DNA of 64,000 bases from an uncultured Lachnospiraceae bacterium (lineage in GTDB: Bacteria > Bacillota > Clostridia > Lachnospirales > Lachnospiraceae): assembly GCA_900551895.1 (NCBI GenBank), contig URXX01000001.1:186001-250000 (forward strand), given 5' to 3'. Made by a program: the position numbers and the translations under genes. A model generated the notes under the pieces. The model saw only the letters and a list, made by a program, of their open reading frames with translations. It was not told where the DNA came from and searched no databases. Position 1 is the stretch's first letter; every line of letters begins with the position of its first letter. This document shows, one piece after another, positions 33,723 to 42,096 of this stretch.

Positions 33723-34112
33723 TTATAGGTCTTTTAAATTGTTATCTTTTAGAAGTATTTTTTCAATTAAAGACCAATCATTGCTCCGAAGAATATCCTT
33801 TACTGCGGAAAGAATCAGATAGATGAAGCGTTTTTCGTTTTTGGAACAGTCTGCCATAAGTAAGTCAATATCTGTTTGATATTCTGTAGGATTGTAAAGC
33901 AGATTTCCATAGAGCAGTTCATCCAACGTAATTCCCAGTGCATTGCAGATTTTGATAAGAGATTCTAAACTGGGTTTCCGCTTGGCATTTTCAATGTAGC
34001 TGATATAGACAGAAGATAAATCTGCCAGTTCAGCTAATTCTTCCGCAGAGATTCCTTGCTGATTTCGGGTTTCTTTGATGCGGATACCAATTAATGAATA
34101 GTTTATAGGCAT
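33723..34112 (-). CDS. XRE-family transcriptional regulator
   Basis: A 129-residue protein with an N-terminal helix-turn-helix (residues about 8-62: RIKETRNQQGISAEELAELA, YISYIENAKRKPSLESLIKI) followed by a helical C-terminal part. It is a phage-repressor-like Cro/C1-type regulator. It is transcribed leftward, divergently from the small gene at 34332, the usual arrangement of a lysogeny switch. GGAGGTG precedes the start. A palindromic site lies in the divergent region. It could control the recombinase operon downstream. Confidence 0.88.
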   Translation of the reverse strand: MPINYSLIGIRIKETRNQQGISAEELAELADLSSVYISYIENAKRKPSLESLIKICNALGITLDELLYGNLLYNPTEYQTDIDLLMADCSKNEKRFIYLILSAVKDILRSNDWSLIEKILLKDNNLKDL

Positions 34113-34181
34113 GTTATCACCTCCTTTCGCCGTTTGAGCAAGTTCTATTTGGAAATCTGCTCCCGGCTTTTAAAGGTGAAT

Positions 34182-34195
34182 TGTACAAAAGTACA
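34182..34195. promoter_or_regulatory. Candidate repressor operator
   Basis: TGTAC-AAAA-GTACA is a perfect 14-bp palindrome in the 219-base divergent region between the XRE gene and the small rightward gene. Only one clear copy is seen, so the assignment is tentative. Confidence 0.35.
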
Positions 34196-34331
34196 TACTA
34201 CACTAAAGAGGAGTATAGCACATGTTAAAAATAACGAGAAGATGTCGGAATAAAGGGAATTTCGTCGATGGATTTTTATTGCAGAATTTGTCTTCAAATG
34301 GTATTATCGTAGCGAAAGGAAGGTGGAATAA

Positions 34332-34544
34332 TTGTCAGAATATGAAGAAGAAATGCTTTTGAAAGAGCTTCAAAAATGTGGATTACATTTAAGAAAGTTA
34401 AAGGAGAAGTTATACCGCTACTGCGAAAAAAGAGTCTCTGTAAAAGGTTCGACAATTTTAAAGATGTATGCTAAAATTGAAGAAACTCAAAGAGAGTATA
34501 ACAGACTGGATAATCGTCTGATAGAACTGGAGAATGCACAATAG
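34332..34544 (+). CDS. Small helical phage protein
   Basis: A 70-residue highly charged, fully helical protein (LLKELQKCGLHLRKLKEK, KIEETQREYNRLDNRLIEL), likely a coiled coil. TTG 34332 has GGAAGGTGG upstream. No family is recognised. It is transcribed divergently from the XRE repressor, where Cro-like or excision-related genes usually sit; that role is unproven. Confidence 0.6.
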   Translation: MSEYEEEMLLKELQKCGLHLRKLKEKLYRYCEKRVSVKGSTILKMYAKIEETQREYNRLDNRLIELENAQ

Positions 34545-34582
34545 CATCTTATTTTTTTGCCTATATAGTCAAGTGTAGTTGA

Positions 34583-34610
34583 GTAAATACTAAAGAAGTA
34601 TGGTTCTAAT
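34583..34610 (+). promoter_or_regulatory. Conserved upstream element of XRE gene 1
   Basis: GTAAATACTAAAG ... TATGGTTCTAAT recurs with small changes at 35134-35163 ahead of the paralogous gene. It contains AGTA-aa-TACT, a degenerate form of the TTAGTA/TACTAA palindrome seen there. It is probably an autoregulatory operator or promoter. Confidence 0.45.
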
Positions 34611-34670
34611 AAATCTTTCGATTTACGTTTAAAATGAAAGTAACGTATATCGGAAGAGAGGTGTATTTAC

Positions 34671-34991
34671 TTGTGTGCAGAGGACTACATAGCTGATCGT
34701 CTTGTTGATTTATGTGAAAAGCGTGGATTGACAAAGTATCGTCTTGCTCAACTGACCGGAATGTCCCAAACTGCAATTGGAAGCATAATATCAAAAGAGA
34801 GTATTCCGACCATACCAACTCTTGAAAAGTTATGCAGTGCCTTCGGCATTACATTAGCGCAGTTTTTTTCGAATGAGGAGAGTCATCCAAATTTGACAGA
34901 GACTCAAAGAGAAATCCTTATGATATGGGATTCGTTGGATGTTGAGGAACGGAAGGTATTCATGACAATGATTCGTGGACTGAAGAAATAA
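34671..34991 (+). CDS. XRE-family regulator, copy 1
   Basis: A 106-residue protein with a Cro/C1-type helix-turn-helix (RGLTKYRLAQLTGMSQTAIG, SKESIPTIPTLEKLCSAFGI) and a short C-terminal helix (LDVEERKVFMTMIRGLKK). It starts at TTG 34671 with AGAGAGGTG at good distance. It is a close paralogue of the gene at 35225; the two share leader, coding region and terminator organisation, so the entire transcription unit was duplicated. Confidence 0.87.
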   Translation: MCAEDYIADRLVDLCEKRGLTKYRLAQLTGMSQTAIGSIISKESIPTIPTLEKLCSAFGITLAQFFSNEESHPNLTETQREILMIWDSLDVEERKVFMTMIRGLKK

Positions 34992-34993
34992 GA

Positions 34994-35032
34994 GGGACAG
35001 TTCTAAGAAAATATTGGACTGTTTCTTTTTTT
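34994..35032 (+). terminator. Terminator of XRE copy 1
   Basis: GGGACAGTTC pairs with GGACTGTTTC through 10 bp including wobbles, followed by seven Ts. It is similar to the terminator of copy 2. Confidence 0.7.
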
Positions 35033-35131
35033 ATACGAAAGCGAAACAGGATAGCGATTATTGAATTAAGAAGAACGATATACTTATGAACCATCCATAT
35101 AATTTTTTTTGTACTAATACTAATCTATAAG

Positions 35132-35146
35132 TTAGTAAAATACTAA
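35132..35146. promoter_or_regulatory. Palindromic operator upstream of XRE copy 2
   Basis: TTAGTA-AAA-TACTAA is a perfect palindrome 79 bases upstream of the start codon; a related site lies ahead of copy 1. It is a candidate binding site for the XRE paralogues. Confidence 0.45.
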
Positions 35147-35224
35147 ACTATTACGGTTCTAATCAAACCTCTGATAACGGGATAAAATAAATACATCTAG
35201 TATCAGAGGAGAGGTGTAGATTAC

Positions 35225-35548
35225 TTGCTTACAGAAGACTATGTTGCATTGAGGATTATTGAGTTGTGTGAAAAGCATAAAATTTCAAGATACCGTCTCT
35301 CTCAATTGACTGGAATGTCACAGACAGCATTGGGGAAAATTGTTTCAAAAGAAAGTATCCCAACGATTCCAACTATAGAAAAGATATGTGATGCATTTGG
35401 AATTACGCTGGCACAGTTTTTTACCAAAGACGGAATCCGCCCTGACTTATCAGCAGGTCAACTGGAACTGGTAGAAACTTGGGAGTATTTGGATGATAAA
35501 GAGAGGGAGATATTACTTACCTTCGTGCGGAGTTTACAGAAAAAGTAG
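35225..35548 (+). CDS. XRE-family regulator, copy 2
   Basis: A 107-residue helix-turn-helix protein (KISRYRLSQLTGMSQTALGK, SKESIPTIPTIEKICDAFGI, FTKDGIRPDLSAGQLELVE), highly similar to the 34671 gene product. It starts at TTG 35225 after GAGAGGTG. The duplicated regulators differ mainly in the recognition-helix flank and the C-terminal half, so they may bind related sites and compete. The gene is followed by a terminator and then the lipoprotein gene. Confidence 0.87.
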   Translation: MLTEDYVALRIIELCEKHKISRYRLSQLTGMSQTALGKIVSKESIPTIPTIEKICDAFGITLAQFFTKDGIRPDLSAGQLELVETWEYLDDKEREILLTFVRSLQKK

Positions 35549-35589
35549 GACAGTTCATAAGTGAAAACACTATGGGCTGTTCTTTTTTT
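35547..35589 (+). terminator. Terminator of XRE copy 2
   Basis: AGGACAGTTCATA and TATGGGCTGTTCT pair over 13 bp with three wobbles, followed by seven Ts. Confidence 0.7.
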
Positions 35590-35609
35590 GCCCTGAAAGG
35601 TAGGAGTTT

Positions 35610-36296
35610 ATGAAAAAATTAGTAATTCCGTTACTATTGGCATCAATGTGTGTGTTGTCTGGATGTACAGAAAAAGCAACCCAATCCGATTTTAAGGATA
35701 GAGTTCTTTCTGAAAGCATAGAAGAAAAAGATTATAGTATTCAGGTTGATTCTGAATTAAAAGGAGACTGTTACATTTGTGGTGACAATGAAAATAGTTT
35801 AATGCCATATTTCAGAAAAAGTGGAATGATAGGATTGATGTGCCTTAATACAATGGATATTAGCAATTTGGATACGAGAGCTTATTCTGATGACGGTACA
35901 GAAGTTCTGGAGAACGGTACAATGGGGATTATGACAAGTGGACATGGTGATGGAGAGTGTATGTTCCATATTTCTGGTATGCCAGGACGAGGGATATTCG
36001 AAGCAAGTGTTACTTATGACGATGGTAGTGGATTGGACTTTGATAAGGCAAAGCAATTTCTATGTCAAAAATGTTTAGACAAAGTGTGTGAGATGTACAA
36101 AGAAGAAATGGAGTGGAGTGATGGGAATGGCCGACTTCCTGAAGTATTTATTGTGGATTTCGCAACAAATGAATTATATGCGATAGGTAACCATAGGGTA
36201 GGATTTTGGATCAGAGATTTTTGGATTAGAGTAGATCACAAAGAAAATGAAGAAGAAATTATGGCTATCTATGCACCAGAAGGAAAGATGGAATAA
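35610..36296 (+). CDS. Prophage-encoded lipoprotein of unknown function
   Basis: A 228-residue protein with a type II signal peptide: MKKLVIPLLLASMCVLSGC, lipobox LSGC with Cys19. The mature part has two CxxC pairs (CYICGDNENS, CQKCLDKVC), which may bind metal or form disulfides, and ends with FATNELYAIGNHRVGFWIRD. No family was recognised. It is the last gene before the attachment site and has AAGGTAGGAG upstream. Surface lipoproteins in this position are typical lysogenic-conversion genes, for example in superinfection exclusion; that role is inferred. Confidence 0.8.
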   Translation: MKKLVIPLLLASMCVLSGCTEKATQSDFKDRVLSESIEEKDYSIQVDSELKGDCYICGDNENSLMPYFRKSGMIGLMCLNTMDISNLDTRAYSDDGTEVLENGTMGIMTSGHGDGECMFHISGMPGRGIFEASVTYDDGSGLDFDKAKQFLCQKCLDKVCEMYKEEMEWSDGNGRLPEVFIVDFATNELYAIGNHRVGFWIRDFWIRVDHKENEEEIMAIYAPEGKME

Positions 36297-36300
36297 AGCG

Positions 36301-36350
36301 TTTACCCCCTTATCCCCCTTTTGAAAGTGGGGTAAGGGGGTAAAATTCTT
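36301..36350 (+). terminator. Terminator at the prophage right end
   Basis: TTTACCCCCTTA plus CCCC pairs with GGGG and TAAGGGGGTAAA around a short loop, one bulged T; a T-rich stretch follows. It insulates the lipoprotein gene from comEC. Confidence 0.75.
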
Positions 36351-36375
36351 TCTATATAAAAGAGTTTCTTTATAA

Positions 36376-36410
36376 TGTGTACCGAGAGTGAGGTTAAACG
36401 GGTCTGCACC
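36376..36410. other. Right attachment junction (attR) in comEC
   Basis: Homology to ComEC begins at about 36398 (codons for GLHLSFIG). The same frame has a stop at 36395-36397, so phage sequence ends here. The crossover lies near AACG|GGTCTG. The exact core cannot be fixed without attL or an empty site. Serine integrases need only a short core, consistent with no obvious long repeat. Confidence 0.7.
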
Positions 36411-37993
36411 TGTCCTTTATCGGAAATCTTTTCTATAGCGGTTTACGGAAAGCGGGAATGTCCTGTAAAGCGGCGGGAGGAGTAGTCGGATTTTTCCTTG
36501 TGTTGTATACAGTGATGACGGGGGCGGGAGTATCTACACTCAGGGCGCTTATTATGTTTCTTATAAAAATCGGGGCAGATATAGCGGGACGGGTATATGA
36601 CCTGCCTACAAGTCTTAGTGTGTCTGCTGCCATAATTGTCTGTTGGAGGCCACAGTATGTTTTTGACGCGGGATTTTTACTTTCGTTCGGTGCGGTTTTG
36701 GGGATTATTTTGCTCAAACCTGTTTTGGAAAAGTTATTTCCCTGTGAAAAGAAATGGTTGGAAAGCATTTATTTCAGTTTGGCAATACAATTGTTTTTAT
36801 TTCCGATTACACTTTATTTCTTTTTTGAAGTGCCAACCTATGCACTGTTTTTAAATATGATTGTTATTCAGCTTATGCCGTTTCTGCTCGGTTTGGCGTT
36901 TTTCGGGGTGACGGTAAGTTTCCTTTGGCAGTCCTTTGGCGTATGGATATTAAAGGGCAGCGGAGTTTTTCTGACGTTATATAATCGGTTGTGTGAGGCA
37001 GTGATTGAACTTCCCAACCCAAGAATAGTTTTCGGAAAACCGAAGTGGCAGCAGGTAGTACTCTGTTATCTGTTTTTGCTTCTTTTTATCCTATATATGC
37101 AGAGGAAAGAAGAGAAAGTGGAGAAAAGATACAGAAAAATAGGGATTTTTCTTTGTATTTTTCTGTTTGTCATTCCGCATCATTTTTCTAAAGGACAGTT
37201 GGAGGTGACAATGTTGGACGTGGGGCAGGGGGACGGTATTTTTATGCGAGGACCTACCGGAGTGACCTATTTTATTGACGGGGGCAGCAGTGATGTAAAA
37301 AATGTGGGAAAATATCGGATAGAACCCTTTTTGAAAGCGAAAGGGGTGGAAAAATTAAACTATGTTTTTATTTCTCACGGAGATTTGGACCATTTAAGCG
37401 GAATAGATGAGATGCTGGAAAGGCAGAAAACGGGTGTGGCTATTGAAAATCTTGTCCTACCGCCAAAGGCGGTGTGGGATAAAACGTTGACGAAATTATC
37501 GAATAAAGCGTTGCGATATGGAACAAGAGTATTTGTTTTGGAGAAAGGCAGGCAACTTGTGGAGGAAAAGTTGACATTAGAATGTATTTTTCCCAATGAC
37601 GCTTACGAGGGTGAGATAGGAAATGCAAGTTCTATGGTACTTTCCTTACAGTATGGCGAATTTGACGCATTATTTACGGGAGATGTGGAAGGAGAGGGGG
37701 AAGAACTATTGCAGGAGGAAATAAAGAAAACATATGATGTGTTGAAGGTGGCGCATCACGGCTCGAAAAATTCTACAAAGGAAGAAATTTTGAATAAGGT
37801 GCAGGCGAAAATCGGATTGATTTCAAGCGGAAGGAAAAATTCTTACGGACATCCTCACAAAGAGTTGTTGGAAAGACTGGAGAAAGCAAAGGTAAAAGCA
37901 TACGGAACGAAAGAAAACGGAAGTGTGACGATAAAGACAGACGGACAGAAAATGGAATTAGAGTGTTATTTATTTTCCTTGCAGAAAAATTAA
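36398..37993 (+). pseudogene. comEC: comEC 3' portion, split by the prophage
   Basis: The open frame encodes the ComEC/Rec2 DNA-uptake channel from the conserved GLHLSFIG motif to the C-terminus. It contains the membrane competence domain (TGAGVSTLRALIMFL, several TM segments) and a metallo-beta-lactamase-like domain with HGDLDH, FTGDVEGEG and AHHGSKNS. Full-length ComEC has an additional N-terminal membrane/OB part of some 200-300 residues, missing here and expected left of the window. Internal ATG 36458 could start a 511-residue fragment, but it has no clear ribosome site. DNA uptake is probably abolished while the prophage is present. Confidence 0.9.
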
Positions 37994-38036
37994 GATTTGA
38001 TTATACTGGAGAGAGAATATATGCGAGGTAAAAAAG

Positions 38037-39023
38037 ATGAAAAGTCTGAATGAAGATTTAAAGACGGGAAATTTGAAGCAGGTTTATCTTCTGTTTGGGG
38101 AAGAAAATTATTTGAAAAAACAATATAAGGACAGGTTGACAAAGGCGATTGTTTCTGACGGAGATACAATGAATTACGTTTACTATGAGGGAAAAGGAAT
38201 TGATGTGAAAGAGATTATCTCTTTGGCGGAAACAATGCCCTTTTTCAGTGAGCGAAGATTGATTGTCATTGAAAATTCGGGCTTTTTCAAAAATGCCACA
38301 CCCGAACTTGCGGAATATATGAAAGATATTCCCGAAACAACCTATTTCGTTTTCGTAGAGAGTGAAGTGGATAAAAGGGGAAAACTTTATAAGGCGGTTA
38401 AAGATAAAGGAAGAATTGTGGAACTGGCACGACAGGATGAAAAGACACTTGTACGCTGGATTTACGGAAATGTAAAAAAAGAGGGAAAACAGATTACGGA
38501 GTCATCGATTCATTATGTATTGTCTAAATGCGGAACGGATATGGAAAATTTGCAGAAAGAAATGGAAAAACTGTTTTGCTATACTTTAGATAAGGAAGTT
38601 ATTGAATTGAGGGATATAGATGCAATCTGTACAACGCAGATTACAAATGAGATTTTTGATATGGTAAATGCGGTTGCGGAGAAAAAACAGAAAAGGGCGT
38701 TGGACAGATATTATGATTTGCTCGCGTTAAAAGAACCGGCAATGCGGATTTTGTATCTTCTTTCCAGACAGTTCAGACTTCTAATGGAAGTAAAAGAAAT
38801 GACAGGACAAGGATATGACAAGAAGTCGATTGCCTCTAAAGCAGGCTTGCATCCTTTTGCAGTTGGAAAATATATAGAGCAGTCAAGAAGATTTTCGCAG
38901 GAAGAATTGCGAAGTATTCTAGAGGAGAGTGTGGACATAGAAGAAAGGGTAAAAACAGGGCGGTTACAAGATGTGCTGGCGGTGGAACTTTTCATTGTCA
39001 AATACTCTTCAAATAGTGTATAA
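38037..39023 (+). CDS. holA: DNA polymerase III delta subunit
   Basis: A 328-residue clamp-loader delta subunit that opens the sliding clamp. It begins MKSLNEDLKTGNLKQVYLLF with YLLFGEENYLKKQY, and shows EIISLAETMPFFSERRLIVI and FDMVNAVAEKKQKRALDRYY, the pattern of Firmicutes HolA. It follows comEC in most Clostridia and Bacilli. ATG 38037 is preceded by GAGG. It was probably co-transcribed with comEC, so the prophage may alter its expression; holA is normally essential. Confidence 0.93.
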   Translation: MKSLNEDLKTGNLKQVYLLFGEENYLKKQYKDRLTKAIVSDGDTMNYVYYEGKGIDVKEIISLAETMPFFSERRLIVIENSGFFKNATPELAEYMKDIPETTYFVFVESEVDKRGKLYKAVKDKGRIVELARQDEKTLVRWIYGNVKKEGKQITESSIHYVLSKCGTDMENLQKEMEKLFCYTLDKEVIELRDIDAICTTQITNEIFDMVNAVAEKKQKRALDRYYDLLALKEPAMRILYLLSRQFRLLMEVKEMTGQGYDKKSIASKAGLHPFAVGKYIEQSRRFSQEELRSILEESVDIEERVKTGRLQDVLAVELFIVKYSSNSV

Positions 39024-39024
39024 T
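38995..39024 (+). promoter_or_regulatory. Promoter of lepA
   Basis: TTGTCA (38995-39000), 18-base spacer, TATAAT (39019-39024), overlapping the holA 3' end. It gives lepA expression independent of comEC-holA. Confidence 0.7.
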
Positions 39025-39058
39025 AATCAATTAGATTAGAGTAATTGGAGGAAAAAAC

Positions 39059-40873
39059 GTGGCAGGAATAGAACAGAGTAAAATACGAAATTTTTGCATT
39101 ATTGCACATATAGATCACGGTAAGTCAACTTTGGCGGACCGTATAATTGAGAAAACAGGACTTTTGACAAGCAGAGAGATGCAGTCGCAGGTTCTCGACA
39201 ATATGGAACTGGAAAGAGAACGTGGAATTACAATTAAGGCACAGACTGTCCGTACGGTTTACCGTGCAAAAAACGGCGAGGAATATATTTTCAACTTAAT
39301 TGATACGCCGGGACATGTGGATTTTAACTATGAAGTATCTAGAAGTCTTGCTGCCTGTGACGGTGCAATTCTTGTAGTAGATGCCGCACAAGGTGTTGAG
39401 GCGCAAACATTGGCAAACGTATATTTAGCGTTAGATCACGACTTGGACGTTATGCCGGTTATCAATAAAATCGACTTACCGAGCGCAGAGCCTGAAAGAG
39501 TAATAGAAGAAATAGAGGACGTTATCGGAATTGAGGCGGAGGACGCACCGCGTATCTCGGCGAAAACAGGATTAAATGTAGATGATGTTCTTGAGCAGAT
39601 TGTGGCAAAGATCCCTGCACCGACAGGGGATGCCGATGCACCTTTACAGGCATTGATTTTCGACTCCGTATATGATTCATATAAAGGGGTTATCGTATTT
39701 TGCCGAATTAAAGAGGGAACGGTGAAAAAGGGAACAACTATTCAGATGATGGCAACAGGAGCGAAAGCGGAAGTTGTGGAAGTCGGATATTTTGGAGCAG
39801 GTCAGTTTATCCCTTGTGACGAGTTAAGCGCAGGAATGGTTGGTTACATTACTGCCAGCCTCAAAAACGTAAAAGACACACGTGTGGGCGATACAATTAC
39901 AAATGCGGCAAATCCTTGTAAAGAGGCGCTTCCGGGATATAAGAAAGTACAGCCGATGGTGTACTGCGGTATGTATCCGGCAGACGGGGCAAAATATCAG
40001 GATTTAAGAGATGCTTTGGAAAAACTACAGTTAAATGATGCGGCGCTTCAATTTGAACCGGAAACATCTATTGCGTTGGGATTTGGTTTCCGATGCGGAT
40101 TTTTAGGTCTTCTTCATTTAGAAATCATTCAAGAACGCTTGGAGAGAGAATATAATTTAGATTTGGTAACGACAGCGCCGGGTGTTATTTATAAAGTGCA
40201 TAAGACAAACGGTGAAGTTATCGACTTAACAAATCCGTCAAATCTTCCCGATCCTGCGGAAATTGATTATATGGAAGAACCTATGGTAAAAGCGGAAATT
40301 ATGGTTACTTCGGAATTTATCGGGGCAATTATGGACCTTTGTCAAGAAAGACGAGGCGTATATCAGGGAATGGAATACATTGAAGAAACAAGAGCGGTTC
40401 TTCATTATCATTTGCCGTTAAATGAAATTATTTATGACTTCTTTGACGCATTAAAATCACGTTCGAGAGGATACGCTTCCTTTGATTATGAAATGCTCGG
40501 TTATGAAAAATCAGAATTGGTTAAATTGGACATTCTTATTAATAAAGAAGAAGTCGATGCGCTATCGTTTATTGTATTTAGCGGAAGCGCGTATGAACGC
40601 GGAAGAAAAATGTGTGAAAAATTAAAAGAAGAAATTCCGAGACAGTTGTTTGAAATACCGATTCAGGCAGCGGTAGGAAGTAAAATTATTGCAAGAGAAA
40701 CAGTCAAAGCTATGCGTAAGGACGTACTTGCAAAATGTTACGGAGGAGATATTTCCCGTAAGAGAAAACTGTTAGAGAAACAAAAAGAAGGAAAGAAAAG
40801 AATGCGTCAGGTCGGAAATGTAGAAATTCCGCAGAAAGCATTTATGAGTGTATTGAAACTGGACGATAAATAA
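39059..40873 (+). CDS. lepA: Elongation factor 4
   Basis: A 604-residue translational GTPase that back-translocates or remodels ribosomes. G1 AHIDHGKSTLADR, G3 DTPGHVDF, G4 NKIDLPSA, and the LepA-specific C-terminal KRKLLEKQKEGKKRMRQVG are all present. It starts at GTG 39059 with TTGGAGG. The length is normal for LepA. Placement between holA and hemW matches Bacillus and Clostridium. Confidence 0.97.
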   Translation: MAGIEQSKIRNFCIIAHIDHGKSTLADRIIEKTGLLTSREMQSQVLDNMELERERGITIKAQTVRTVYRAKNGEEYIFNLIDTPGHVDFNYEVSRSLAACDGAILVVDAAQGVEAQTLANVYLALDHDLDVMPVINKIDLPSAEPERVIEEIEDVIGIEAEDAPRISAKTGLNVDDVLEQIVAKIPAPTGDADAPLQALIFDSVYDSYKGVIVFCRIKEGTVKKGTTIQMMATGAKAEVVEVGYFGAGQFIPCDELSAGMVGYITASLKNVKDTRVGDTITNAANPCKEALPGYKKVQPMVYCGMYPADGAKYQDLRDALEKLQLNDAALQFEPETSIALGFGFRCGFLGLLHLEIIQERLEREYNLDLVTTAPGVIYKVHKTNGEVIDLTNPSNLPDPAEIDYMEEPMVKAEIMVTSEFIGAIMDLCQERRGVYQGMEYIEETRAVLHYHLPLNEIIYDFFDALKSRSRGYASFDYEMLGYEKSELVKLDILINKEEVDALSFIVFSGSAYERGRKMCEKLKEEIPRQLFEIPIQAAVGSKIIARETVKAMRKDVLAKCYGGDISRKRKLLEKQKEGKKRMRQVGNVEIPQKAFMSVLKLDDK

Positions 40874-40926
40874 CTTGAATTGGGGACGTAGTAAAATTGA
40901 GAAATGCTACGTCCCCAATTCAAGTT
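40872..40926. repeat. 20-bp perfect palindromic repeat between lepA and hemW
   Basis: AACTTGAATTGGGGACGTAG (40872-40891) is inverted exactly at 40907-40926 around 15 bases. It begins within the lepA stop codon. The GGGGACGT...ACGTCCCC core resembles REP-like palindromes associated with RAYT transposases (from recall). No strong T run follows; it may still slow or terminate transcription. Confidence 0.7.
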
Positions 40927-40955
40927 TACCCTGTCCCTTTTTGGAGGAAATGAAG

Positions 40956-42080
40956 ATGAGAAGAGATTTAGAATTATATATTCACATTCCGTTTTGTGTA
41001 AAAAAGTGTGCCTACTGTGACTTTTTGTCAGGACCGGCGGACGCGGACACGATAGAAAAATATGTGCAGGCGCTTATCCGTGAGATTGAGTCGGTGAAAA
41101 TCGAAACAGAAAAATACAGAGTGGTCACTGTTTTTGTGGGTGGCGGAACGCCGTCTGTTTTAGAGGGAGAACAGATTGAGCGGATTTTTTCGGCAGTCAG
41201 AGAAAGATTCGGACTAGGTGAGGCGGACGAGATCACGATTGAGGCAAATCCGGGTACGGTGACGAGAGGAAAATTGCAGTCGTATAAGCGTGTGGGGATA
41301 AACCGCATCAGTTTCGGTTTGCAGTCTGCCAACAATGAAGAGTTAAAGATGCTCGGAAGAATACATACATATGAGGAGTTTTTGGAAAGTTACCGTTTGG
41401 CAAGGGAAGAGGGTTTTACAAATATCAATGTAGATTTGATTTCAGCCATTCCGAAACAGACATTGGAAAGTTGGAAGAGAACGGTTGATGCAATTTTAGA
41501 ATTAAATCCCGAACATATTTCCGCGTACAGTCTTATTGTGGAAGCAGGAACACCTTTTGAAAAACTGTATGGCGAGGGCGGAAGCAGGGAAGCGGAACTT
41601 CCCGCAGAGGAAACCGAGCGTGTAATTTATCAAAAGACAAAAGAGTGGCTGAAAAAGGCGGGATATGAACGATATGAGATTTCCAATTATGCGAAAAAAG
41701 GATATGCCTGCCGGCATAATCTGGGATACTGGGAGAGGAAAGAGTATTTAGGCTTGGGACTTGGGGCATCCTCTCTTATCGAAAATGTTCGTTTTCAAAA
41801 TACAGGCGAGATGCAAATATATTTACAATATGCCGATAACGAAGAAAAGAGAGTGGAAAACAGAGAAACTTTGACGAGGGAAGAGGAGTTGGAAGAAACG
41901 ATTTTCCTCGGTCTGCGAAAAATGGAGGGGATTTCTAAGAAAGAAGTGGACAAAGAATATGGAAAACAGATTGAGAAAATGATTTGCGAGGGCTTTTTGG
42001 AGGAGGAAAAGGGGAAAATCCGATTGACCGAGAGGGGAATTGACATTAGCAACTATGTGTTTGCGGAAATATTGGCGTAG
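40956..42080 (+). CDS. hemW: Radical SAM heme chaperone HemW
   Basis: A 374-residue HemW (formerly HemN-like) protein. ELYIHIPFCVKKCAYCDFLS holds the CxxxCxxC cluster motif and the extra Cys and Phe typical of HemW; GGGTPS and EANPG follow. The C-terminal HemW domain contains RHNLGYWERKEYLGLGLGAS. HemW delivers heme to respiratory proteins and lacks coproporphyrinogen oxidase activity. ATG 40956 is spaced 8 bases from TTGGAGG; ATG 40950 is too close and the 40875 frame runs through the palindrome. Confidence 0.93.
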   Translation: MRRDLELYIHIPFCVKKCAYCDFLSGPADADTIEKYVQALIREIESVKIETEKYRVVTVFVGGGTPSVLEGEQIERIFSAVRERFGLGEADEITIEANPGTVTRGKLQSYKRVGINRISFGLQSANNEELKMLGRIHTYEEFLESYRLAREEGFTNINVDLISAIPKQTLESWKRTVDAILELNPEHISAYSLIVEAGTPFEKLYGEGGSREAELPAEETERVIYQKTKEWLKKAGYERYEISNYAKKGYACRHNLGYWERKEYLGLGLGASSLIENVRFQNTGEMQIYLQYADNEEKRVENRETLTREEELEETIFLGLRKMEGISKKEVDKEYGKQIEKMICEGFLEEEKGKIRLTERGIDISNYVFAEILA

Positions 42081-42096
42081 ATAGTGAGGGAGAAAG

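Noticed and set aside
36361..36380. TATAAT reading out of the prophage toward the comEC fragment and holA
   Set aside because: No usable -35 hexamer lies 16-18 bases upstream; an outward promoter cannot be supported from sequence alone.
36398..37993. comEC truncated by a sequencing frameshift rather than by insertion
   Set aside because: The upstream bases carry no ComEC coding in any frame and follow directly on phage genes and a terminator, which fits an integration junction.
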